Of a DNA stretch of 64,000 nucleotides, positions 1-9,310 are shown piece by piece. Positions within the stretch are counted from its first letter, which is position 1. Each line of letters opens with the position of its first letter. A model generated the notes under the pieces. It was not told the origin of the DNA and did not search any database. It saw nothing but the letters and a program-made list of their open reading frames with translations. The position numbers and the translations under genes were made by a program. This stretch comes from Oasisia sp. SBJ-2009 (Eukaryota; Annelida; Polychaeta; Sabellida; Siboglinidae): positions 41,265,200 through 41,329,199 of the forward strand of contig OZ024865.1 in NCBI GenBank assembly GCA_964017155.1, in the 5' to 3' direction.

Positions 1-1
1 A

Positions 2-273
2 GAAGGGGCAGATGAAGCCTTTGACATAACAGTGAAGGACTGGTGCATTGTTATCTATGATGGTGAACTGTACCCCGGTGAAGTTCAGTCACAGCAAGGA
101 TATAGCTACATGAGGTTTCCATCACATGGCTAAATCTGGAGGGTACTGAACAATTCCAAAGCCAAGAGGACAAAATCTTCTACACTTCAAGGGATAAAAT
201 TAAGCAAAAACTGGCAATCCCTATTCTTATCAATGCAAGAGGGCTTTACAAATTCCCTGATTTCCCAAAGTGA
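2..273 (+). pseudogene. C-terminal remnant of an uncharacterised invertebrate protein
   Basis: Two frames together read as one decayed C-terminus. From 2 to 133 the frame gives EGADEAFDITVKDWCIVIYD followed by GELYPGEV and stops at TAA 131. From about 139 a second frame gives EDKIFYTSRDKIKQKL and then a short tail, ending at TGA 271-273. The pattern W-C-x-V-x-Y-D...Y-P-G-E-V...E-D-K-I-x-Y recurs, in my knowledge, at the end of many unnamed invertebrate proteins that are probably transposon-linked; that link is inference. One frameshift near 133-139 breaks it and its 5' part lies outside the window. Function unknown. It sits 116 bases left of the inverted duplication and points toward it. Confidence 0.45.
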
Positions 274-389
274 CAGTTGAAACCCATCAATTGGCTGACT
301 TGATACCAATTGACCAGTGCCCACAGCCTGTTATGTTATCTATTTTACAACAGCTCTGGTACATGACTTGAGTTCCTACTTTGCCATAG

Positions 390-2050
390 TAGTCTAGTTG
401 CCACCTGTATCCTTTCAATGGTGAACCTAGAAATTGTAATAACTGTAAGGTTTTTTGATTGATATGTATTCACATGGGTGTCTGGAAGATTTTGAGCTTT
501 GTTGGCACTGGGCCAATTTTGGGGAACTTTTTTTATTAGCTAATTAGCATAATTAGCATTGTTAACGCTAGTTAAGCTTGATCCAAGTATAACGTTTGAA
601 CTAATAGGCCTAGAATCATGTGCAATAGCACTTTTCTATATCAGTTTGAGTCGAGGAATTCATATCTGATATTATTTTCGTGATTAAAGGTCAAGGTCAA
701 TGTATAAAATCAAGGTCAATGTCATTTTGGCTCAAAATTGTTGAAATATACTTAAATTCCCCACTTCGCGTAACTGACAATGAAACAGACAATTAATGGT
801 TTTATTTATAGTTAATTTTATTAAACATAGCAACACTAGCCTATGGCTAATATAACCAAATGTAAACATTCATAGTCAAACCAAATTAGCATAGATAGCT
901 GTGAGCACACATACTATCTATCCAATACTGAGTGTTGTTCTTATGACTCATCACGATCTACACAAACATCATCATAGTCATGGTCATGCTGGTCATCGTT
1001 CTTCTCCATCTCCTCTTTCTTCGTAAATGGGTTGCAGCATTCATCACCTGCTGTGCAGATGCAGTAGATTGTGCAGCTGCGTTTTTCACGGTAACAGCTA
1101 CAATTGCCTTCCTTGCATGCCTTGTCCTTCGCTCGACAGCGGCAGCTAATGACGTTCATTAGAAGCGGTGGTCCAGGTGGACCACTGTCAGTGCTGGGGC
1201 AAGTTATCCCATCATCTATTTTCCAACCATAGTCTGCGATGGAGACATCTGGCGGTCCCTGTTGGTCAGCTGCCTTCCAAAGCAACATCTGCAGGTGAGC
1301 AGGTCGCACGTGGAGGTAAAGGTTTGTGTCCGTCGGAGGCAGTAACATGATGCGCAGTGGCTTCGCCTGTTTGCGGGTGTACATATTGTAGCGAGCTTGA
1401 GTAATCGAGGTGCCCGTGGGTTGTCCATACAGTGCCGCAAAGAAATGCTGTCCAACTGCCATGAGGTCCACGTGATTGGCACTCTCCTCACCCAGTACGT
1501 CGAATAGCCCTGGAAAGTTGCCTGCTTTCAGTGACTTCAGAACAGAAGCCTTGCCTTTGCCGAAGGGGTAGGAATCAGTATCACAGCCGCTTAATGCATG
1601 GGCTCCAAGTAGCTGTGAGCACACTGTGTCTCCTAAGTTGGCACATGTGGCGTTGATGTCAAGGACAACACCATCCCACTTCTCCATTTGCACAGAAACA
1701 CGAACCTGAAGGTCATAGCGCCACTTCCAATACACCAGCAGCACGAAAATGTCGCTGAAGACCAGCATCAGCGGCTTGAAACAGATAGTTGATGATGGTG
1801 ATGTCAGCTTCATCGTGCAAGAAGACACCATCATCCCTGCTCTCAACTGACACTAAGACACCCCAGGTTGAACGTGCTGAGAAGACGTGACAGGCCACGC
1901 TTGTTGTGTTTGTTCTTCATCACTGCCTCACGACTTGGCAGAGGGCTGTTGAGGTCCAGTTTGAATGTATTGGAGCCAACACCAACTCGCCGCTGCCTCT
2001 CATGGTCCTTAGCCGATATTTAGCCGATATTTCGGTGTAACGGTCAAACA
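390..2050 (+). repeat. Left arm of large inverted duplication
   Basis: This stretch is the near-identical reverse complement of 3222-4881. The outer end is a shared 13-base stretch (390-402 against 4869-4881); the inner end is TGTTTGACCG at 2050 and 3222. It carries the C-terminal coding part, 3' untranslated region and downstream sequence of the nuclease-CXC pseudogene. I saw three indel differences in the coding part (11-bp gain at about 2030, 26-bp loss at about 1757, 5 bp fewer near 1243) and a replaced stretch near the outer end (403-425). Confidence 0.93.
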
Positions 2051-3222
2051 CTAGGATTTTCTCTGGAGCAGCACACAATGCAAGCCGCGCTTTCAGTGAC
2101 TCCGCCAGCACATCTACACTTTCGTCACAGGGCCAGACCACGTGACATAAGAGTTGCTGGGCGTCCACGATGATGACATCAGGGCGTGGAGCCTTGTGAT
2201 GCTTTACTCCAAGCTTGTAAACTAGTATCGCCTTGTTCCTTCTCCGGAGGCAACCATACTCATCCATAAGTGATGGAGGGACAGCACATAGCTCATACCC
2301 AAATATTGGCAGGAGTTCCATCTCGCGCTGTTGACCGTCTACCAGAAGACGAAGAAATATGGACTCTAGGTCGAACACGACCTTGTCACCAATTTTGACA
2401 CCTCGTTTCAGATGTTCAAAAGTATTCACTGGCGAACTGAGCTTTGCATGGAATCCGGTTGGGAGTGAGTTTTGGAATGCAGTTGCCATCGTCCCACCAA
2501 ATGCCAAGGAGTCTGAAACATTGACTATCGTTGGAGCCACTTGTCCATTATGGATGTTGTAGAGGATATCACTCTCGGTATCGAGTGGGTGGGAACATTT
2601 TCCAAGTTCTGTACTGATACGCTGGCGGTCATCTTCATCAACTTTACATGTCTTCACACCTTCCTCCTTGTGCGGTGTCTCGATGGAACTGCTTGACAGA
2701 TCTGGAGAGTAGCAATGGTCAAGCGTGTCAGAAATATATGCAGATATTGGGAAAGTGTCAATCCATTCTGCTACTTGTGTTGAGGATAGCGTGATACCAT
2801 TCAGGCCACCTTTGCCGATCTTTATTGCTGTCTGCTCCCCGAACTGATAGGCAGAGACAGTGTTCCAGCTGCCTGCCTTGTGCCAGCAGACAAATGCACC
2901 AGAGAGAAGGTCGTCCTTGGCCTCGGCAGGCAGGAGCACTGACAACTCGAGGCAGTACCACGAGAGGTACCTTGCATAGTTGTGGTGTCCAGCGACGAAA
3001 AAGTAAGGTAACAGACGCTTGATACAGAAGCTGCTGTAGATGCCAATCCCCCTCTCTCTCGGAGCGGATCAACTGGTGTGCGAGCAAGGTTGGGGTTATG
3101 AGGTTGTCTACCCATTGGCGACCAGTTGGATAAAGCTGTGCTCTCTCCAGGTATTCACATATCTCCTCCCACGTCTTGAATCCAGTCTTCAGGAAGGATT
3201 GTAGGAGAATGGAAGAAACCAT
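941..3222 (-). pseudogene. FEN1/PIN-like nuclease plus CXC-domain protein, left copy, broken
   Basis: Read on the minus strand this covers most of an invertebrate protein family with an N-terminal region, a FEN1/XPG-like PIN nuclease core and a C-terminal CXC (tesmin/TSO1-like) cysteine cluster. The N-terminal part lies in the spacer: LKTGFKTWEEICEYLERAQL, then after a frameshift near 3015 LLPYFFVAGHHNYARYLSWY, continuing open to about 2030. There an 11-bp tandem duplication (ATATCGGCTAA repeated) shifts the frame and gives a stop at 1920. A 26-bp deletion near 1751-1765 removes the acidic SGDSD motif but returns the frame, so 1846-941 is open and ends in a full CXC cluster (CRCRAKDKACKEGNCSCY...CICTAGDECCNPF). 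Family members would bind metal at the acidic residues; this copy cannot. The first exon or start is missing because the right arm begins at 3222. Function in the host is not known; an origin from a mobile element is possible. Confidence 0.8.
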
Positions 3223-3223
3223 G

Positions 3224-4350
3224 TTTGACCGTTACACCGAAATATCGGCTAAGGACCATGAGAGGCAGCGGCGAGCTGGTGTTGGCTTCAATACATTCAA
3301 ACTGGACCTCAATAGCCCTCTGCCAAGTCGTGAGGCAGTGATGAAGAACAAACACAACAAGCGTGGCCTGTCACGTCTTCTCAGCACGTTCAACCTGGGT
3401 TGTGGGGTGTCAGTTGAGAGCAGGGATGATGGCGTCTTCTTGCACGATGAAGCTGACATCACCATCATCAGCTATCTGTTTCAAGCCGCCGATGCTGGTC
3501 ATCAGGTGGTTAGAATCTTCAGCGGCGACAGCGACATTTTCGTGCTGCTGGTGTACTGGAAGTGGCGCTATGACCTTCAGGTTCGTGTTTCTGTGCAAAT
3601 GGAGAAATGGGATAGTGTTGTCCTTGACATCAACGCCACATGTGCCAACTTAGGAGACACAGTGTGCCCACAGCTACTTGGAGCCCATGCACTAAGCGGC
3701 TGTGATACTGTTTCCTACCCCTTCGGCAAAGGCAAGGCTTCCGTTCTGAAGACACTGAAAGCAGGCAACTTTCCAGGGCTATTCGACGTACTTGGTGAGG
3801 AGAGTGCCACTCACGTGGACCTCATGGCAGTTGGACAGCATTTCTTTGCGGCACTGTATGGACAACCCACGGGTACCTCGATGACTCAAGCTCGTTACAA
3901 TCTGTACACCCGCAAACAGGCGAAGCAACTGCGCATCATGTTACTGCCTCCGACGGACACAAACCTTTACCTCCACGTGCGACCTGCTCACCTGCAGATG
4001 TTGCTTTGGAAGGCAGCTGACCAACAGGGACCTCCAGATGTCTAGTCTACATCGCAGACTATGGTTGGAAAATAGACGATGGGATAACTTGCCCCAGCAC
4101 TGACAGTGGTCCACCAGGACCACCGCTTCTAATGAACGTCATTAGCTGCCGCTGTCGAGCAAAGGACAAGGCATGCAAGGAAGGCAATTGTAGCAGTTAC
4201 CGTGAAAAACTCAGCTGCACAATCTGCTGCATCTGCACAGCAGGTGATGAATACTGCAACCCATTTACGAAGAAAGAGGAGATGGAGAAGAACGACGACC
4301 AGCATGACCATGACAATGATGATGATTGTGTAGATCGGGATGAGTTATAA
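3224..4350 (+). pseudogene. FEN1/PIN-like nuclease plus CXC-domain protein, right copy, 5'-truncated and frameshifted
   Basis: This copy begins abruptly at the duplication boundary with FDRYTEISAKDHERQRR. Its PIN/FEN1-like core looks complete in one frame: HDEADITI at about 3443, IFSGDSDIFVLL at about 3518 and LSGCDT...GKGKASVL at about 3695. These match the order of metal-binding acidic residues and the following helix-turn-helix seen in FEN1/XPG nucleases (EAE, DxD, GSDY/GIG). A 5-bp insertion at about 4040 relative to the left copy creates a TAG after PPDV at 4043-4045. The CXC cluster follows in another frame, 4132-4350, and has lost two cysteines (NCSSY instead of NCSCY, DEYC instead of DECC). 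No N-terminal region is attached. So the nuclease core is best preserved here and the CXC is best preserved in the left copy; neither is a working gene. Confidence 0.82.
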
Positions 4351-4468
4351 GAACAACACTCAGTATTGGATAGATAGTATGTGTGCTCACAGCTATCTAT
4401 GCTAATTTGGTTTGACTATGAATGTTTACATTTGGTTATATTAGCCACAGGCTAGTGTTTCCATGTTT

Positions 4469-4490
4469 AATAAAATTAACTATAAATAAA
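4469..4490 (+). promoter_or_regulatory. Two AATAAA polyadenylation signals after the right nuclease-CXC copy
   Basis: AATAAA at 4469-4474 and again at 4485-4490, about 120 bases after the TAA at 4348. The mirrored signals lie near 800-830 in the left arm. This shows the duplicated segment includes the native 3' end of the gene. Confidence 0.55.
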
Positions 4491-4881
4491 ACCATTGTCT
4501 GTTTCATTGTCAGTTACGCGAAGTGGGAAAGTTAAGTAAATTTCAAAAAATTTGAGCCAAAATGACCTTGACCTTGATTTTATACATTAACCTTGACCAT
4601 TAATCACGAAAATGATATCAGATATGAATTCCTCAAGTCAAACTGATATAGAAAAGTGCTATTGTACATGATTCTAGGCCTATTAGTTCAAACGTTATAC
4701 TTCGATCAAGCTTAACTAGCGTTAACAATGCTAATTATGCTAATTAGCTAATAAAAAAGTTCCCCAAAGTTGGCCCAGTGCCAACAAAGCTCAAAATCTT
4801 CCAGACATCCATGTGAATACATATCAATCAAAAAACCTTAGTTATTAACATTTCTAGGTTCGCTATCTGGCAACTAGACTA

Positions 4882-6542
4882 TAGATATTCCTGCATTAAG
4901 ATTATCTACGCAAGCACCTTGTATCATTACCTTTTAAATGTTCGTGCATGCTGATTAGAAACCTGCAGTGCTTTGATTAGATCAAGAGTGTAATTTGAGA
5001 CATGTTTTAAGTTACATTATAATCAAATCAAGCTTCGAACATTTCTATATATTTAGTCTGACTCAGTCCAAAGCTGTTAGCTAGATTGTTCAGAGTTGTA
5101 ATATAGTAGCAGTATATCAACATGTAGTCAAACCGTAACGTCAGTCATGTGTAACGTCAGTCACGCACATTTACATAAGTTTCTTGGTAACAAAATATTA
5201 TTTTGTACCTGAACATACATGTGTGTGTGTTTTTGTTGATGTATATCCTTTCAATCAATATTATGATCAATATTCACCTGCCAATAGTTTGAGGAGAAAT
5301 TTGAAATAAAGTAGACTGAATTTGTGCTATGTCCTTTTTTCGTAACGTCAGTCACGCACTTAACTTCTGCTCCCATATTGAGCACAGCAGACCTAAGGAT
5401 ATATTGTCAATGCCCTTAGAATATATAAGGGCCTAGGGTCTCAGACAGATAAACACAAGGATCAGTGTTGATTAACTTGTCTGCAGCAGGCCTAAATGTC
5501 TCTGAAATTGTAACGTCAGTCACGATGGAATTGCCCTTCAGTGAAATATGTGTTACTTTTGTTATGACAGTCACTCGAAGTCAGACGTGATTTTCATCGC
5601 ATATCCAGCGTCATTAACGACAAATTACAACAGTACGTACAATTTGAGTAATTAGTTAAATATAAACTGACTGAATATCAAGAGTTATACGATTCAATTT
5701 GACTTGGAAACATTGTGTATCGTTGTTGTTACAATAATAGTGATCGTTTTTGCACATCGTTGTTTCTTGGAACAGCCTATTTTCAATTAGTGCAGTTTTC
5801 TCAGAAAAGCATGTGGAATGATTGTATGTGCATAACCAGTAACCACGACCATTTATATTTATCAATGCCAACTGTCACAGGCGTCTGGCAATCGACAGTA
5901 GGTAAACTGTGACTTACAAAATTGGTATGCATATGTTTATGACGCTGGACTGGACACGCAGTGTAGCTTTAATTGAACACAATCGTTATCCTTCGTCAGA
6001 AATTACAAAACAAGTACTCATACGATTTTAAACATGCACCTACATGGACAATAATGATTATATTGATTTTTTATAGTTCGTATTGACACTTAATATGAAC
6101 ATATAACTGACTTGTGTTATCAACAAACATGCCACATGTCTGTATAAAATTTATCTGGGAGTGTACTCCTGCATTAAATTATTTAAGTATCAGGATGCCC
6201 TTGTTGTACAAAGCAGCGTCACTCGTAAGTCAGTGTAGAAACTTGTATTGATCTAGTATTTTAAAGACTCAAGGTAGGTACTTGGAATGTACTTTACAGT
6301 TTCACAAGCACAACTGACTAAGTACAAGTACAAAAACCTAAGTACAAATTCAAGTGCAAGTACTGAAAAATGCTATTAAATGAAAATACAATAATTTGAT
6401 CCACCATTCTGATCATGTACAAGCACCTAAAAGTAAAATGGTATTAAACTACAAATACTTGATTCCAAGTTTCCAACGTGGTACGTACAAGAAGAAAATT
6501 AGAAAGAAGGCTTCCCTACCTGTTGTCTTCCATCGCACCTGC
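4882..6542. other. AT-rich intergenic DNA with four copies of a GTAACGTCAGTCAC motif
   Basis: No gene seen. The only structure is the motif GTAACGTCAGTCA(C/T) on the plus strand at 5135, 5151, 5342 and 5511, followed by GCAC in two of the four. The core ACGTCA is a half CRE/ATF-type sequence. Whether it is regulatory or a decayed repeat unit is unknown. Confidence 0.5.
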
Positions 6543-6798
6543 TTGGTACCATCCATATGTCCACTTTGAAGTAATCAGCCTGGTACCATCCATATGTCCA
6601 CTTTGAAGTAATCAGCCTGGTTACCATCCATATGTCCACTTTGAAGTAATCAGCCTGGTACCATCCATATGTCCACTTTGAAGTAACCAGCCTGGTACCA
6701 TCCATATGCCCACTTGGAAGTAACCAGCCTGGTACCATCCATATGTCCACTTTGAAGTAACCAGCCTGGTACCATTCATATGCCCACTTGGAAGTAAC
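6543..6798. repeat. 37-bp minisatellite, about 7 copies
   Basis: The unit reads CCTGGTACCATCCATATGTC then CACTTTGAAGTAATCAG. Copies differ by TAATCAG/TAACCAG, CTTTG/CTTGG and one inserted T at about 6621. The open frame on the minus strand (repeated SGHMDGTRLVTSK-type peptide) follows from 37 x 3 lacking stops and is not a gene. Confidence 0.92.
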
Positions 6799-7935
6799 TC
6801 TCAATACACACTACAGTCGGACTGTCACCTTGTTCTGTCGATCTGCTACTCAGGAATTCTGGGAAAGGTGGCACTGCAGCTGCGGGCAAAATACCTCAGT
6901 GGCCACCACTGTGTTGATAGAAAGCCTCTTGTTTCAGCGACTGCCGTAAGGGGTCACATGTCCGTCGTTCATGTTATCCAACAAATTGTCACGAGGACTG
7001 ATGAATATCGCATGGATATTTCCAAGGACCAAGAAAACAGGTCATGTTAAAGGTCACAAACTGTGGACCTGCCGCGCCACCTGGTGAGTGTATTGTAATC
7101 TCCATCTGCCAGTATGTTGTGAAAATCGAGTTTTTAAACATGAAGTCCAGAATAGTGATTTGTGTTTTATCCAAAAAGTAACCGAACTGCAGTAAAATAT
7201 CTTGGAATCAAGCAACGTCGCACGTCTCAATTCTACGGTATTGAGTTGGCTCGTTATTGTGTTCGCAAGTTGAAGATACAGGTCTCTAATGTCTTCATTT
7301 GGTTCCCTGTATGTTCCAGCAAGTCCACAGACAGTGGATAACAATTTGAGCCTTTTCTGCAGGCCATATCTAATTGCACTACAACTACGGTATGATCTAA
7401 ACACACAAGAGTGCACACAAAGGTAAAACTGAAGTCACCATTAAAACCAGATGTTGACAATTTTCGCTGTCTTGTGCCGTTGTAAGGATTTGTCCAACCA
7501 CCAGTCAAAATTAATCTTGGCTGCTTGGAAGGAGTGACATTGCATGGATTGGTGATTCTGTGGAGTTCTCTCATGTTGTCCGTGTGGCGAAAACCGTTAG
7601 AATATCAAAAGTCATCCAGTCATTTTGTCACAATATCACCATCACTGGTGACACATTGTGCTGAAACAACACAAACATAATATTATTGATGATGCACAAA
7701 TGTGCTTTTTGACAAATGACAAACCAACTTAGGGCTGATCTCATAAGATCTTAGTGTTGGTTTAAATCACCTTCACACTGACGGATATTTCAATGTTCTG
7801 GGACATGTACTGTTTATGACTCAAAACTAATAAATGTCAGTGTCAATTTGCAATAATATATTTCTCTCACAAGATGGCACCACTGTACAACTGCTTTCCC
7901 ACATATATTTGTACTCATAATTAAACAAAACACAC
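6799..7935. other. Intergenic, no supported gene
   Basis: Several open frames of 60-120 codons occur on both strands (for example 7054-7416 minus) but show no recognisable domain, no coherent exon boundaries and overlap each other. Confidence 0.5.
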
Positions 7936-8462
7936 CAGGGCCCGGTTTCATAAAGCCGTGTAACTTTACGCACAATTACGCGGTCTATTGGTCGCAGCTA
8001 ACAGCGAATAGTCAATGCAGCTTATGGCTGGTTTCATGAGACCAATTTAGCAGTTTGCGCCACTAATTCGACTTAGAATTTACCTAGTTAGGTCACACTG
8101 GGGAATCCCTGTATTTGTGCCGTGTCTGAACAACCTTTTTCTTTCTAGGTGCCGCCTTTGTCGGTCGCATAGCAAATGGGAAGCTATGGTGAATGTAAAG
8201 GATATCCAGTGTAAACATTAAAAATAATTATGTTGTGAGTGGGCAAGTCGTGAGCATACCGTACATATTTCAACTTCAGGAGCATACCGTAAATATTTCA
8301 ACTAGCGTAAAGTTATGCCTACTAAATACATGGTGCAGCCTAAGTGCAACTATGGAGCAGACTCATGAAACGCAACTAGCGCAACTTTACGACGTTGTGG
8401 GCTTTCGACGGGTTATCGCCCGCTATGACGTCTTAAGTACGCTCCATGAAACTGAGCCCAGG
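7936..8462. mobile_element. MITE-like element with imperfect terminal inverted repeats
   Basis: The left end CCAGGGCCCGGTTTCATAAA (7936) is matched by the reverse complement of the right end at 8441-8462 (CTCCATGAAACTGAGCCCAG) with a few mismatches. Both ends continue into similar ACTTTACG-containing sequence. There is no coding content. The GGGCCCGGTTTCATAAAGC type of terminus is common in marine invertebrate repeats (recall). I could not identify a clear target-site duplication. Confidence 0.55.
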
Positions 8463-9028
8463 CTTTAATGCACAATAACATTTTTGCCAGTCCAAAACGT
8501 TGTTGTGGTTGGGTGTGCATATGGCCACGTGTATGCACGCATGCATGCAAACCTTGGTTTGGGTAAAATTTCCATGTCTATTTTATGGCTAATAGGTAAT
8601 TTTACTTTATTATGTAGACACATGTACTTTTATTATTTATTATTAATATTACTTGTGGGTAGCATTCTTCTTATTGCATATATTTATTTAATGCTCAGTG
8701 TGATGTGAAGTACCACAAACAATTATGGATTTGGCCCTACATGAAATAAAATAATATAATGTAATTATAATATTTTTACTATAATATAATTATAATATTT
8801 TTACTCTATTCAACTGTACGCCGCAACAAATATGCATATATTCGAAAAAGTCCACTAGCATAGCACAAAATGTGGAATTTCAAATTTATTGATTTTGTAA
8901 TTGTTTATTTCTTTGTGGACATGGAGCTATACAGCAGCATGTATTATAATATTGATCCAGGCAATATGTGTTTTGATTAAGTTGTTAACTAGTGGTAAGT
9001 GCTAAATGTGTGTTAGTTATAATTTCAG
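8463..9028. other. AT-rich intergenic DNA with a short 25-30 bp tandem duplication
   Basis: At about 8749-8808 an AT-rich block ending in TTATAATATTTTTACT is present twice in tandem. No gene was recognised; the hydrophobic open frame at 8484-8708 has no supporting context. Confidence 0.5.
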
Positions 9029-9310
9029 ACTATCATGGACAAGTTCTATGCAATGTTCAGAGTTCATGAGAAGGAGGAACTTTGAGTCAGCTGCGTAACC
9101 TCATCAACAGGAGAAATGTGGTGACTAGCAAGTTACAAGAGACTACCATGCAGTTTCAGACTGTGTTGATTTGGTAGCTGACTGCCATGTATTTGACACA
9201 GCCATGAAACACCTGGGAATGATGCCAGTAGACAGCAGACCGAGCAGTTTATCATGACTATATGGCCTTTGGTCTGCTGAGAGAAAAAGAAATACCTTCT
9301 GCAAATTGGA
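9029..9310 (+). pseudogene. DUF6589-like protein remnant
   Basis: Fragments in three frames line up in order. From 9029: TIMDKFYAMFRVHEKEEL, then TGA at 9083. From 9088 in a second frame: QLRNLINRRNVVTSKLQET, running to TAG 9175. Then in a third frame: VDLVADCHVFDTAMKHLGM and PVDSRPSS to about 9258, with a possible continuation YHDYMAFGLLREKEIPSANW in another frame. The LRNLINRRNV...VADCH...A..LGM...VD pattern is what I know from DUF6589 proteins, which are abundant in invertebrate genomes and often treated as transposon-derived. The fragment follows a plausible splice acceptor (ATAATTTCAG at 9019-9028). It is dead: at least two frameshifts and two stops. Family assignment is from memory of the pattern. 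Confidence 0.5.

Larger units (their letters stand above)
3222..4881 (+). repeat. Right arm of large inverted duplication
   Basis: Inverted partner of 390-2050, starting inside the coding sequence at the VFDRYTEIS region and running through the stop, the AATAAA signals and about 390 bases beyond them. A transcript crossing both arms could fold into a stem of about 1.66 kb with a loop of about 1.17 kb (inference). Confidence 0.93.

Noticed and set aside
3232..3598. Minus-strand open frames across the right duplication arm
   Set aside because: Shadows of the nuclease-CXC coding sequence on the other strand.
7054..7574. Overlapping minus-strand open frames of 106-120 codons
   Set aside because: Two frames overlap with no recognisable motif in either.
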